DNA of 64,000 nt from Henningerozyma blattae CBS 6284. Lineage: Eukaryota > Ascomycota > Saccharomycetes > Saccharomycetales > Saccharomycetaceae. Each line of letters begins with the position of its first letter. Within the stretch, counting starts at the first letter, position 1. The stretch spans positions 620,001 to 684,000 of the forward strand of contig NC_020193.1 in the NCBI RefSeq assembly GCF_000315915.1, written 5' to 3'. Below the pieces are notes generated by a model. It did not search any database. It had not been told where the DNA came from and worked only from the letters and a program-made list of their open reading frames with translations. Below are positions 1-10,466 of this stretch, one piece after another. Position numbers and translations under genes: made by a program.

Positions 1-1324
1 TGTGCTTCAATATCTAAAACTATATTTATTATTAAGAAAAGAAAAAGTAAAAAGAAAAGAACAGAATAGAACAAAGTGGTAAAAGATGAAAAGAAAAAAA
101 AGAAGTTTTTTATTTTATATCTTTTTAAAAAAAAATATTCACACACAACTGAAGATACCTGAAAAGATGAATAGGTATACTCCTTTTTACGAACTTATTT
201 TTTTTCTTTTTTTGCTATTTTGACTTAATGTAGTCTATAAATATCAAATATATTAATATTCTCTATTTATTATTAGTTTGATTTGATATCTTTCTCTTAG
301 AATAATTACGAATGTGTAATCGATATTTATTGAACTGCACTTTAAATTTCTCAAAATTTGGCTGATAATAAAATACTCAACTAAAATACATTTTAAAAAA
401 AATTAAGTATCTCGGGAATTTAATGAATTTCCGTTCGGAAAATTAAAATCTGAAATTTTCAGTCTTGTTGAAAAATTTTAAACGATGACTAAAGAAATGC
501 TTAGTTTAGAGAACATTTGTGACATGCTACGACTAATTTATATCAAATTTTTTATTGAAAAATTGATTTAAGATCTAGTCCTTGGTCTTTCAGGCACCTC
601 AAGATATGTATTAGTTACGTAAAGTTCTTCCCTTATATCGTATATACCCAACTGTCCATATTCTGTCTGTATCTGGCGAGGTTGCACAGATATACCAGAG
701 CTATTTGCTTGTGAACCAGATTAATACTTTCCAATACAAGATAGTAATCACTATATAAGGCCTAAATCACCTATTTAATTAATGATTTGTTATATATCCA
801 TGTGTCCCGTAGTGTCCCCAAAACGGTAATTCAGAGACTCTATGCGGACCCGTGACAAAAACCTACGACCCGTCGGGATACACTTAACCTTTTGCTGGCA
901 AAATACGGAATACTATCTGAAAGTCTCAATTACCATAGGCTAGATGGCAAATACTTTAAAGAGATCGATCAATAATTAGGTAGAAATATTTATTTAGTAA
1001 TTGAGTAAAACCGTAGACAAGTTACTATAGCTACTGATAACCCCTCAATTGATTGTGCGGACACTTGAAGAATTATTTTAAAAGAATACAGGCGTTATTA
1101 GTGAAGTTTTGATAACATAGGGAAAATAAATAGTGCTGACGAATAATAATTGATTAGTTTGAACCCCTTCGTATTTTACTCTGAATTACCATATTTTTAA
1201 AAAATAAAATAAAAAAAAATAAACTAACCAACGAACAAAATTAAATATAATAAAAAAAAATTAAATTCTAATACGAAGTATTTTAACCTGAAAAGCCATT
1301 ATTTAAAAATTCTTGAGATTTAAT
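1..1324. other. intergenic, left edge to IVY1
   Basis: No convincing gene. The last 130 bases before IVY1 are very A-rich, as expected for a yeast promoter and leader. At 568-720 on the minus strand there is an open stretch of 50 codons ending in TAA without any ATG (see findings). Around 865-880 there is a short palindrome CCCGTCGGG. The stretch from about 780 to 910 is less AT-rich than its surroundings. Nothing else is identifiable. Confidence 0.6.
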
Positions 1325-2878
1325 ATGGAAGAAACATCCCCACAACGCCAACAAGACCTACAGGCGCAACAACAACAAGAAGAAATTAAAGAACAAAATA
1401 CGGGCTCAACGAATTATCTTTCAACGGGTAGATATGCTCCACATCTATCGGAATTCTATTCAATCTTTAATAATAGAAACCAAGTACCTTCTATCTCGTT
1501 AGACAACACGTCCATTACTACAGAACATTTTCAAAATGCTTATAGTAGAAGACCTTCTAGCATACGATCAACAACAAGCACTATAAGTGATTTACAAACT
1601 TTAGTAACAAAAAGAGATATGCAAAATACCTCAGCTGCTATTATTGATCTTTGGAAAAGTTCTGCAGCTTATTCGAAATCATTGAAAAAAAATGCAAAAA
1701 ATTCAAGTAGAGTAGCTACCTCTATCGAGACTTTAGCTAAACTGAAAGGTTGTAATGATGAAACCGCAAAAAAATTATTAAACGCCAGTGGATTATTCCA
1801 TCTACTATCCAATCATGAACAGATCATGTCAAATACTTTAGAAGTTTTAATAAATAATAATATCGATGTCATTCTTCATGATTTCGAACAAAATTCAAAA
1901 TCTTTACAAAATCAATTTAAAAAAAATTGTAAAGAACAAAGTAACAAACTAAAATTACAAGAAAAATATAATACTCAATTGGCCAAGAGGAAAGTTAGAA
2001 ACATCATTTCTTATAGAGAAAGTTTAACAAATTTACAAATACAATTGGATCAATTAGAACAACTGAGACATGACTTTTATCAGGATTCTTACTTATTAGT
2101 GGATTCTACTTGTAACCAACTATTAAAAGATGTTGCAAGCTTATCAAGAGCTCAAGTAGAAATTTGTGAAAATATAGCTAGAAAAGGTTGGTCTGGTGGT
2201 GGTTTAGATGATTTATTATTAGATGCAGATGATCCTTTTAGCAAAGATGAAGAAGATGATGAAGAAGAAGACGAAGAAGGAAATAATAATAATAATACTA
2301 ATCGTAATTTTGATGCTGATGACCCATATAGAACACCAAGATTAGAATATGAAGCTCAACAACGAGAACAACAACAAGAACTATTAAAACAACAATTACA
2401 TTCTCCAATGATCTCGCCACAACAAGATCAACAAAATACTCATTCAGAAATGAATTCAACTCTCGATAAAAATTTAACTCCAATTAATAAATCATCTCCA
2501 GTCAATAATTATTCTAGCAAGAGCTATACATCCACCAACGGAAACTCCCCTATAATACGAACTAATAGTGACACAGAACAAGATAATTACTACTCAAAAA
2601 CTTCTGGAAGTGTTAAATTAGCCCCAACATTTCGAGATTTAGATACTCCTATATACGAGGAAGAACATTCTTTTTCACTACCAAAGGCAAATAGTGTGAA
2701 AAGTAATGACGAACCCAATTTTGATAATGTAAACATCTTACCGCATGATATACTAATTACGACAGATACTTCTAATGTAGTTGATCCACAAGTAAATAAA
2801 GATGATGCAATTGCAGAACAAATACCTCAAAATGGCATTAATGATATTATAGAATCTTTAAGGGACACTCATATATGA
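1325..2878 (+). CDS. IVY1: IVY1-like phospholipid-binding, BAR-type vacuolar protein
   Basis: Predicted 517-residue protein. I start it at the first ATG (1325); the frame is open four codons further up, but only from a TTG. Residues about 80-290 form an alpha-helical region with long charged stretches, fitting the BAR-like domain of Ivy1, which in S. cerevisiae binds phospholipids and the Rab Ypt7 and the HOPS subunit Vps33 at the vacuole. After a GGG-containing hinge (about residue 290) comes an acidic run of D and E, then a long Asn/Gln/Ser-rich disordered tail. It is longer than the S. cerevisiae protein (about 450 residues), the extra length being tail. Identification is supported by the next gene, COX20, which is also the neighbour of IVY1 in S. 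cerevisiae, in the same convergent arrangement. Confidence 0.85.
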   Translation: MEETSPQRQQDLQAQQQQEEIKEQNTGSTNYLSTGRYAPHLSEFYSIFNNRNQVPSISLDNTSITTEHFQNAYSRRPSSIRSTTSTISDLQTLVTKRDMQNTSAAIIDLWKSSAAYSKSLKKNAKNSSRVATSIETLAKLKGCNDETAKKLLNASGLFHLLSNHEQIMSNTLEVLINNNIDVILHDFEQNSKSLQNQFKKNCKEQSNKLKLQEKYNTQLAKRKVRNIISYRESLTNLQIQLDQLEQLRHDFYQDSYLLVDSTCNQLLKDVASLSRAQVEICENIARKGWSGGGLDDLLLDADDPFSKDEEDDEEEDEEGNNNNNTNRNFDADDPYRTPRLEYEAQQREQQQELLKQQLHSPMISPQQDQQNTHSEMNSTLDKNLTPINKSSPVNNYSSKSYTSTNGNSPIIRTNSDTEQDNYYSKTSGSVKLAPTFRDLDTPIYEEEHSFSLPKANSVKSNDEPNFDNVNILPHDILITTDTSNVVDPQVNKDDAIAEQIPQNGINDIIESLRDTHI

Positions 2879-3262
2879 GATATTAATACTAAAAATAAAA
2901 TCAATACTACATATAATTCGATAAAAGATAATCGTAACCCTACAGATATACCAGATAGCAATCTTGAACATCCAGCATAACAATACAGTCGAAGAAACAA
3001 AATCTCCGTCTAAGAGTGATAATTGTTAAGATGAATACAATACCAAGAATTTTATCCTAGAATTAGACTAGAACTGCTTTTAATATATTTTACCATTTAT
3101 ATAGTTAATATGTATCAAATAAATAATTATATATACAAGTAAGAAGAAGACACCCATATTTAACTACACATATTTTTAAATTATTTCGACTTTGTAATGT
3201 TTATTATATAAAAGAAACAAAGTAACCTATGGTAAAAAATTTTAGTATTGAATATTATGTGT
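2879..3262. other. convergent 3' intergenic IVY1/COX20
   Basis: AT-rich spacer of 384 bases between two converging genes, so it should hold only 3' ends. Short T- and A-rich stretches suitable for polyadenylation are present. No open frame or RNA gene is visible. Confidence 0.6.
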
Positions 3263-3799
3263 TTACCAGAATTTGTACCAAGGAGTTGAATTTGTTAAAT
3301 CTTCATGATTCCATTGATTTACAAGTCTCTCGTCATGTTCTTTTGGATTTATCATTGCCTTCGGTTTATTTTTAACAATTTCTTTAGCTATTTGTGCGTT
3401 TTTAAAACTGTTAGTTCTAGTTATCCTACATTGTTCCCAACCAACAATAGAACCTAGTAATAACCCACATATTGACCAATTGGTAGCTTTCATTGGATTC
3501 TTATGATATAATAAGGTGATACCACCTAGGACAAACATACTAGAGAAACCTACCATTCCAGCATCTCTAAAACATGGCGTTGCTGTTAACTTTTCTAGTG
3601 TGAAATCGTCCCAAGAGACTGTTTTAAGAGCTTTATTAAAAGTATCCCTTGCAGATTCATTAATAGATGGGGCGTTATCTTGAAACTTGGGTTCTGTATC
3701 TTGTAAAAGAATTCTTTGACCTTTTGAATAATTTTTTAGCTCTGTGTTCTCATCGGTTTTTTTATCATCTTGTGAATTATTTGAAGAAAAGAAACCCAT
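3263..3799 (-). CDS. COX20: Cox20, chaperone for cytochrome oxidase subunit 2
   Basis: 178 residues starting at ATG 3799. The N-terminal 60 residues are hydrophilic. Two closely spaced hydrophobic segments follow at about residues 79-98 and 105-122, with a short positively charged loop between them (YHKNPMKATN), the usual Cox20 topology in the mitochondrial inner membrane. The motif WEQCR follows the second segment. In S. cerevisiae Cox20 binds newly made Cox2, presents it for removal of its leader peptide and helps its assembly into complex IV. Convergent with IVY1 as in S. cerevisiae. Immediately upstream, in the same direction, lies COX18, another Cox2 biogenesis factor; this adjacency is not found in S. 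cerevisiae. Confidence 0.92.
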   Translation of the reverse strand: MGFFSSNNSQDDKKTDENTELKNYSKGQRILLQDTEPKFQDNAPSINESARDTFNKALKTVSWDDFTLEKLTATPCFRDAGMVGFSSMFVLGGITLLYHKNPMKATNWSICGLLLGSIVGWEQCRITRTNSFKNAQIAKEIVKNKPKAMINPKEHDERLVNQWNHEDLTNSTPWYKFW

Positions 3800-4161
3800 C
3801 TTTACTTATGTCATGTAATTAGGTTGTAATTGAATGGGATCTTCTAATGAAAAGGAAACTTCTCAAAACCCTCTATTTTTACTTTACATTCCCGGTTTCT
3901 TAAAAGGATTAATGCATTGATCTCCAGATAATCTAGTTTTGGTTTTCGGTGTCTCCCCTAAAAGTAAAGCATTGAAAAATTTTATAAAATAAGCCTTAGT
4001 GGAAAAAATAAAAAAAAAAAAATAAAGAACATTATTTTTATCAATGTAAAGTAATGCAATATGCTTGAGTTTTTAAGTATATACATGTATAGAATAAAGA
4101 ATCGTTTAATATGTAAGGTGGGGTAGTAACAAGAATACAATACAATGAAGGAAGATGTGTA
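3800..4161. other. COX20 promoter / COX18 3' end
   Basis: 362 bases holding the COX20 promoter and the COX18 terminator region. There is an A-rich run (4003-4025) and nothing else distinctive. Confidence 0.55.
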
Positions 4162-5142
4162 CTACACTTCATATTTCCAAAGCTTTTCCAAGATAATGTT
4201 CTGGATAAGAGAAAATAATTGTGAAGTAATCCAGTATAAAGATAAAATTAAGGGTGCTTGTGATGAAACGCCCATCATAAATATACAGCCCAGTTTTGAA
4301 ACATTTAGAATAGATGACATTGCAATGAATAATCTGGATTGTTCTGGTCGTGTTGCTACTGGAATATCACCAACTGTTTTGCGTCTTGCTATCATTAATC
4401 GTCCATTATACTCAACATTTAAAATCGACAAGACACCTAAAAATAAAGGAATTACCATAGGCACTCCAACTAACGGTATCCCTAGATCTAGTGTAGAATT
4501 TGTAATAGCAGTAATAGATTGTAAGATATCATTTTGATATATATCAGTAATCGGTTGCCCACTGTTAACTAGTGATCTGATTCCCATAGAGACACTAACC
4601 CATAAAGGAATTTGGACTAGTGGTAATACAAAGTTCTTCCATGTCTCAACATGGTATTCTTTGAATAATTTCTTTTGTTTCTTTCTTGTTTCTTTTAAAG
4701 CTAATAATGTAATCTGTTCAGGTAAAAGATTCGGAACAGCTGAGCTTATTTCTGGAGGCTGATTAGCCTGAGTTGATGCCACAGATGCAAGCCTTAGCTT
4801 AGATATTGGTGTTATACCTTTAACAATCCTTCGCAGTTCATGCTGCTGAACTATTCTTTTACGTTGCCATACACTCAATGGTAATGTAACAATTGACCTT
4901 AATACAATGGTGACACCTGGTATTAGCAGTAGCCATGGAAGAGCTGTAGCTTGATGTAAGGCTAATAATCCTTGCGAAACCATATCAAAAACATAATAAT
5001 TTCTTCTAGGTGATTGAAGGTTAATTGAGGTACGAGTATATATATTATTGAATCCAGCATTTCTCCCTAGATATCGTCCCTTAAAAACAACAGAACTGTT
5101 CAAAGAAACAAAGGTTCTTGATATACCCGATCGAAGAAACAT
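4162..5142 (-). CDS. COX18: Cox18, Oxa1/YidC-family membrane insertase
   Basis: 326 residues from ATG 5142. The first 45 residues are rich in R, S and N with almost no acids, a mitochondrial targeting signal. Then come membrane segments typical of the Oxa1/YidC/Alb3 family: LPWLLLIPGVTIVLRSIVTLPLSVW at about 69-93, a basic hydrophilic loop (IVQQHELRRIVK), and further segments near residues 170, 226 and 290. In S. cerevisiae Cox18 moves the C-terminal tail of Cox2 across the inner membrane. Length agrees with the S. cerevisiae protein (about 316). The order COX18-SPT4-VHT1, all on one strand, matches YGR062C-YGR065C, which separates it from OXA1. Confidence 0.92.
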   Translation of the reverse strand: MFLRSGISRTFVSLNSSVVFKGRYLGRNAGFNNIYTRTSINLQSPRRNYYVFDMVSQGLLALHQATALPWLLLIPGVTIVLRSIVTLPLSVWQRKRIVQQHELRRIVKGITPISKLRLASVASTQANQPPEISSAVPNLLPEQITLLALKETRKKQKKLFKEYHVETWKNFVLPLVQIPLWVSVSMGIRSLVNSGQPITDIYQNDILQSITAITNSTLDLGIPLVGVPMVIPLFLGVLSILNVEYNGRLMIARRKTVGDIPVATRPEQSRLFIAMSSILNVSKLGCIFMMGVSSQAPLILSLYWITSQLFSLIQNIILEKLWKYEV

Positions 5143-5459
5143 AAAATAAATATTAATTATGGAATATTCACATATAGTGGTGGATAATGTTTTTAGGAAA
5201 AGATATAATACTTTGATTCCTTTAACTTAGAATTGCTAAAATATTTCTCCACGGCTTTTTAATTAAACGTATGCGACTTTTTTAACTACAAAAAAATTAT
5301 ACCAAATTTTACAAAAAAAAAGGCCATGCATAGCTGTACATGTTCGCTGTCTATATAATATGAATAAGTTCATTAGTACTATTATACACTTTACTATTTC
5401 TAGATTTTTGAAATACGCTTATTTCTTTGAGAAGCTAAAGTAGTTTATGTGTTGCAACT
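5143..5459. other. COX18 promoter / SPT4 3' end
   Basis: 317 bases of AT-rich spacer. It serves as COX18 promoter and SPT4 3' region. No further feature seen. Confidence 0.55.
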
Positions 5460-5768
5460 TTACTCAACTTGGCTACCATCTCTTGGCTTGTAATGAGGTA
5501 ATAAGTCGACAACTTCAATTGGTAAACGACCATCGACTTTAACAGCGTACAATCCAGGGATATTTTGATCCACACTAAGCCATTTAGCAACCCATGATTT
5601 AGTTGGCTTACACATACCAACTAGACCTTCAAATGATGGGGATGTACATTCCATAGCTGATACACCAGCTTCTTCAAATACACCCTGACAGTTTGGACAA
5701 CCATTTCTTGAAATTTCATTTGTGGATTGTACTATACCACATAACATACAAGCTCTTTCACTAGACAT
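5460..5768 (-). CDS. SPT4: Spt4 transcription elongation factor (DSIF subunit)
   Basis: 102 residues, exactly the expected Spt4 size. Four cysteines, C7, C10, C24 and C27 (CMLC and CPNC), form the conserved zinc site. The rest contains the conserved core around [13 protein letters not shown] and the strand with [12 protein letters not shown] that packs against the Spt5 NGN domain. With Spt5 it forms DSIF, which rides on RNA polymerase II and I and aids elongation through chromatin. It lies between COX18 and VHT1 on the same strand, as in S. cerevisiae YGR063C. Confidence 0.97.
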   Translation of the reverse strand: MSSERACMLCGIVQSTNEISRNGCPNCQGVFEEAGVSAMECTSPSFEGLVGMCKPTKSWVAKWLSVDQNIPGLYAVKVDGRLPIEVVDLLPHYKPRDGSQVE

Positions 5769-6112
5769 AATTGGATATGTTCAAGTTGTTTAGTTTTTCT
5801 TTACTCTTTTTTAAAGTTTTTTTTTTTTTTTTTTTTTCTGATTGCTAAGTTTTTATTTTTTTTTATTATTTAATTAACGGCAGCGAGAGAACATCTTTTG
5901 AATATATACCACTGTAACAAAATACATAAAAAACTCAAATCCAAAATTCATAAAGAAATGGAAAACAATATTAGATAATTGTAGATATTTAAACGTTTTT
6001 TTGTTAATTTTTTTTTATAAGATAAGAAGTTCTATATAATTAATTCTTATATACAATGGATTACTTATATATTTTATAAAAAAGTGCATGCCAGTAGATA
6101 TTAAAATATCCA
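5769..6112. other. SPT4 promoter / VHT1 3' end
   Basis: 344 bases. A run of about 23 T at 5816-5839 lies 50-70 bases upstream of the SPT4 start (an A-run on the coding strand), a typical nucleosome-excluding promoter tract. A second T-run lies around 5850-5860. Confidence 0.55.
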
Positions 6113-8176
6113 TTACGTATCAATATATGATGGTTGCTTTTTAAAATAATAAGAACCATCAATTTCTTCCATATCATTTACTACAAACTCAGGAACATTT
6201 TCTCCCTTTGCAGAATTATATAAAATAATGCCATTTTTGAAAGCATTTCTCTTCTCTAATCTTTTATAATAATATAAAACCACAAATGTCCAGGCACCAT
6301 AAATGGCACCAAATACAATACTAACTGTGTAACCTGTCTTAAATCTTGGTGATTCTACGGTTTGCCAAGCTAAAGTTGGGATCCATGCATTGGTAGATTG
6401 TGAAAATGAATAAATAGCAATCCATGTAATAGCTTTGACTTGAGGATCAAATCTTAGGAAATCGTTAATGTATGACCATAAACATGGAGAAGCCGAAACA
6501 CTAAAATATGTTGTTAAAAATGCAAACCATTTCGCTTGTGAAGAAATATCCCATTTGATTAACAATCCACATGAAACACAATTCATAATTGCGGCAAAGA
6601 CCATAAATATCCATTTACATCGGAATATATCTGCACCAAAAGAACAGAATGCCACATAGGCAAAACCTAAGGCAGCTGGTAATGCACTTAAGTTATTGAC
6701 TTGTGTAATAGAATACTTGGGATTTGATTTTAACCAAAGTGCATATGAACCACTGAAAGCTGTCATATTGTTCCAAGAACACATATCAAATACAACTAAG
6801 ACCCAAAATGTTGGTTTTAAAAACACAGCTTTCCATGGTTTCCAACTAAACAAAGAAGGTAATTCAGAAGAACTTTTACCATCAACAATCTGATTCATTT
6901 TATTTCTCAAACGTGCTACTCTAATCTCTTCATCTGTCAAAAACAATGAATAACATTTTGATGGGATACCTGGAATTACAAAAAAGCCTAATACAGCGGT
7001 TGGTAATGAGATAGCTATTGCATCAATTAAAAACATCCATCTCCAACCAGCAAGACCGCATTTACCATTTAAACTTTCAAAAATTCTTGCCTGTAAAAGA
7101 CCTGAAGTGACACCACCTAATAATTGACCAAAAAAGAATAGACAAACTCTTGAAGTGATTTCATCTGGAGCATACCAACAACCTAATAGATATTGAGAAA
7201 CAGGATAATAGGCAGCACCAAATGCATTTAAAATGAATCTATAAGCTCGCATTTCTGCTAATGATTTAGCTCTATAACACGCAAATGTAAAGAATGACCA
7301 ACCAAGGTCCATGAATGGCAATATAATATGAGGAGGGAATCTTGGTAACAGATACATGAATGGTAATTGAAAGATAATGGAGCCAACATTTGCAATTGTA
7401 GTTGTGTATACATAATCATTACCTTTCATATGTAAATCTTCTTTCATATTTGACACATATGCGTTGGTAAAATTATTTGAATCCACTGATTTTGACCAAC
7501 ATAAAATAAAAAAATAAAAGGCAATAAGAATATCAATTTTAAAAAGTAGTCTTTTTTCAGCCTTTGGATTATCGGTACGAGGATGATAAAGAAATTTCCA
7601 TCTCATACTTTTTGGTAGGACAGCCTTCTTATTCATTCTATATTCAAATTCATCAAAACATTTCCACCATTTCCGATTAGCTTCATCACGCAACTCATAT
7701 GGGACTCTTTTTGTTGATGGGCCAAGTGGAGAGTGTTCCATTGTCGCAGTAACATCAGAAGAATACATTTTAAAACCAGTTTTACTTTCATTTCCCAAAT
7801 CATTATTATTATTTGTAATAATTTCAGTACGTTGATATTGATAATCTAATTTTTCTTGACCTGAGGGATCTTTAAAATCAATATCAGAGTTATCAGAATC
7901 AACAGTGGTATTAGGTGTATCATGATTATTATTAGAGTTTAATTTGTTAGAAGTAGAGGTTATTTTAGTATCATGAAGTTCATATTCATTTTTTCTCAAA
8001 TCAGGATTAACTTCCTTAGAATATTCAACTATAGAAACATTATTAACTGATTCAATAGCTGATATTTTATCCGAAGAATTCTGTAAAAATTCGTCAGAAT
8101 CCTCCACACGGACTTGTGAATTAATATCATCTTCAGGTAAAACACGAAGGTGAGGCAACCAGTTTGGTAGTTTCAT
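6113..8176 (-). CDS. VHT1: Vht1-like biotin (vitamin H) transporter, MFS
   Basis: 687 residues from ATG 8176; the frame is open eight codons further up only from a TTG. The first 190 residues are hydrophilic, rich in N, D and S, longer than in S. cerevisiae (593 residues in total). Then about twelve membrane segments follow, starting near KIDILIAFYFFILCW. The sequence YYPVSQYLLGCWYAPDEITSR and the GQLLGG and GWRWMFLIDA motifs are typical of the allantoate/anion:cation symporter family containing Dal5, Fen2 and Vht1. Vht1 imports biotin with protons across the plasma membrane. Position next to SPT4 supports VHT1 over its relatives. A perfect biotin-response (VHRE) match lies about 470 bases upstream, supporting control by Vhr1. 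Confidence 0.93.
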   Translation of the reverse strand: MKLPNWLPHLRVLPEDDINSQVRVEDSDEFLQNSSDKISAIESVNNVSIVEYSKEVNPDLRKNEYELHDTKITSTSNKLNSNNNHDTPNTTVDSDNSDIDFKDPSGQEKLDYQYQRTEIITNNNNDLGNESKTGFKMYSSDVTATMEHSPLGPSTKRVPYELRDEANRKWWKCFDEFEYRMNKKAVLPKSMRWKFLYHPRTDNPKAEKRLLFKIDILIAFYFFILCWSKSVDSNNFTNAYVSNMKEDLHMKGNDYVYTTTIANVGSIIFQLPFMYLLPRFPPHIILPFMDLGWSFFTFACYRAKSLAEMRAYRFILNAFGAAYYPVSQYLLGCWYAPDEITSRVCLFFFGQLLGGVTSGLLQARIFESLNGKCGLAGWRWMFLIDAIAISLPTAVLGFFVIPGIPSKCYSLFLTDEEIRVARLRNKMNQIVDGKSSSELPSLFSWKPWKAVFLKPTFWVLVVFDMCSWNNMTAFSGSYALWLKSNPKYSITQVNNLSALPAALGFAYVAFCSFGADIFRCKWIFMVFAAIMNCVSCGLLIKWDISSQAKWFAFLTTYFSVSASPCLWSYINDFLRFDPQVKAITWIAIYSFSQSTNAWIPTLAWQTVESPRFKTGYTVSIVFGAIYGAWTFVVLYYYKRLEKRNAFKNGIILYNSAKGENVPEFVVNDMEEIDGSYYFKKQPSYIDT

Positions 8177-8644
8177 AATTAACGAATGAAAGTAATGCAA
8201 AAGCTAACAATCAGTAAAAAAAAGGAAAAAAATAGCAAAGTGAAGCAAAACAAAAATCAAATAATTTTTTGTTAAAGCAATAGTAAAAAACAATTGTTTG
8301 TTAGTTGATGGAATATTATTGATTATAAAGTGAATTAAAAATTAAAAAAAAAAAAAAAAGATAAACAATTATAATTGAGAGGTAATTGGAGTGAAATCTG
8401 GTCTCTTTTTATATCAAAAACATAGTTAATAATATCCAAGTGTTCAGTTTATATTAGTAAAATTTATTTTTACTTGTACTGACTTTTTAATGGAATTTCC
8501 CTTGTATAAACAACTTAGTATTAAATTTAAATTAATTTTGACAGGTACATCATTCATCATGTAAATTTTAAATATCATCGATGATGTCCTAATTTGGAAG
8601 CCGGTCTTCTTTTTTTCACTTCGACTGAGTTTGAGTTTGAGTTG

Positions 8645-8662
8645 AATCATCAAGAAATGATT
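8645..8662. promoter_or_regulatory. vitamin H-response element (Vhr1 site) upstream of VHT1
   Basis: The 18 bases are AATCA, eight bases, TGATT. This is a perfect match to the VHRE consensus AATCA-N8-TGAYT known for Vhr1-controlled genes of S. cerevisiae, VHT1 among them. It lies 469 bases upstream of the VHT1 ATG. The match is seen; its function is inferred from family and context. Confidence 0.7.
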
Positions 8663-8673
8663 AATTTTATATC

Positions 8674-8680
8674 CGGGTAA
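8674..8680 (-). promoter_or_regulatory. Reb1-type site upstream of VHT1
   Basis: TTACCCG on the minus strand, the core of the Reb1 general regulatory factor site, 11 bases beyond the VHRE. Such sites clear nucleosomes in yeast promoters. A 7-base match alone is weak evidence. Confidence 0.4.
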
Positions 8681-10078
8681 GGGAGTTAAGATGCTAGAAA
8701 CGTCGATTCAGACAAAAATCAATTGGTCAGTAATTGGATATACGTAATTTGGGCAAGAGTTGAGTCGTCGAGTGTTGACTATTTTTTTTAGAAACAACTA
8801 AGAAAAGATTAAAAAAAAATTTTTTTTTTTTTACGAAAGAATGACATGAGTATATTTTATAGAAATTGGTCACACATCTCCTATTTGTTGAGAATTGTTG
8901 AGAAACGTTAGCTAGGTAAAAGTGATAGACAACGTAGCAGGAAAAGTATATATTTCATATTAATATCTGTATTATTTACTGAGTTTTGTTTGACACAGTT
9001 TATTTCCTACGTACAAGGATAAAAATAAACTTGAAATTATAAAAGAAAAAAAATTAGATTAGGGTTAAGATTCAAATAGGAGTTGACTAGATTTTTAATA
9101 GAGTGAAAAATAGGAGTGTTTGCAATAAAAAAAAGAAAAATAAAAACTTTACAAAAGGAAGGAAAAAGTTGTCCTCTTACAAATTATCATTTTTTTGTTC
9201 TTTCTCAGAGCATCCAATGGGCCATTCAATAGTATTAATTAGGAAACCATTATTTGAAATGATAAGCTTGATGAATTAAGACTTAAAATAATGAAAAACT
9301 CAGCCTCAACTCTTGTTAGTGTATTGCCAAACTTTTATTAATAGTTGAGAAATTTTTCTTTCAGGTAAATAGTTTATGAATCTTGTGTTAGTTTCCATGA
9401 TGATATTAGACACAATAGAAAAACTCAGTGCTATTGATTAAAGAAGTAATTGGTTTATTCTGAGTTGAATAAACCAGTTTACAAAACCATTATTGAAGTT
9501 ACAGCTTTTGATAGTATGAGGGATTTGTTCTTATGAGAAGTTTTCTTAATTATTGACAAAGAATACACTTCATGTGTAGTATGACTTTCCATTTGGGATT
9601 GATTAATAATAAAAAAAGAGAATACTATTTGGCAAATCCAAATGATTTATCAATTTACATAGTTTCAACTAAAAGTAATATACAACACAAAATGACGAGC
9701 TCAGACGATATCTCAAGTTTGATTGTTCATCCAACTCCCTTTACAAATCAATCCTGATCACACTACTAACTGTGAATTGATTTATTCCAATTATCAAAAG
9801 ACTTTAATAGATTAATACATATTTAATTCGCCAAAAAATTATAAACGGCAAACTGATTTCTTTCTCCTGTTGACAAGATGCCTCCTAATGTATTTTAGAA
9901 TATTGATACATGCATCGCTATTTGAAACATTGAACTATCCAGTACTTGATGCATTGTTATCCAGATCTAATATAACAGTTGGATCTATCCTACCGTCAAA
10001 GAATTGATGGTGGAACGATTAGTACTACTAAATACAAAGTGTGCAGATGTAATTACTCTGAAGATATTCACAAGAATC

Positions 10079-10134
10079 AGTGAGTAGTGAGTAGTGAGTA
10101 GTGGGTAGTGGGTAGTAAGTTGTAAGTAGTAAAT
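10079..10134. repeat. 7-bp tandem repeat (GTAGTGA type)
   Basis: About seven successive, slowly decaying copies of a GTAGTGA/GTAGTGG unit. It is non-coding, in the 3' flank of the zinc-finger gene. Confidence 0.8.
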
Positions 10135-10304
10135 AGAAATTTGGTATAAAAAAGTAATCCTTGAAAAGTTGGGTATCATATATATATATACATATATTTT
10201 GGCTTACTTGTTATATAAGGAAATGCTAGAAAACGAGTGAATTGGGGGAAAAAAAAAATTCCAATAAGCTCCGATAATTGATAATAACAATATATCGGGC
10301 GAAT

Positions 10305-10332
10305 GCGGCGGATGCGGATGCGGATGCGGATG
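10305..10332. repeat. 6-bp tandem repeat (GCGGAT)
   Basis: Four copies of GCGGAT preceded by GCG. It is GC-rich within AT-rich surroundings and is followed at once by an imperfect palindrome of GAGT and ATTC tetramers. Confidence 0.8.
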
Positions 10333-10466
10333 TGACCGTGAGTGAGTGAATAATTCATTCATTCATGCAAATGCAGTGAGAGATCTGATCTGATCTTGTC
10401 AAAAAAGCGAGGAGCGGGAAGTGGAAACGGTTGGAAAACGTTTGGGAAACATAAGTGCGAATGAAT

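Larger units (their letters stand above)
8177..10466. other. long intergenic: VHT1 promoter and zinc-finger gene 3' flank
   Basis: 2.3 kb without a credible gene; the few open frames are short and of no recognisable family. It holds the VHT1 promoter, with a VHRE (8645-8662) and a Reb1-type site (8674-8680), plus poly-A and poly-T tracts near 8343-8360 and 8812-8832. The right end carries short tandem repeats (10079-10134 and 10305-10332) and an imperfect palindrome (about 10343-10366). In S. cerevisiae another gene (YGR066C) lies in this gap; I see no trace of it. Confidence 0.6.

Noticed and set aside
4145..4537. 130-codon plus-strand frame opposite COX18
   Set aside because: It lies wholly antisense to the conserved COX18 coding region and has no recognisable features.
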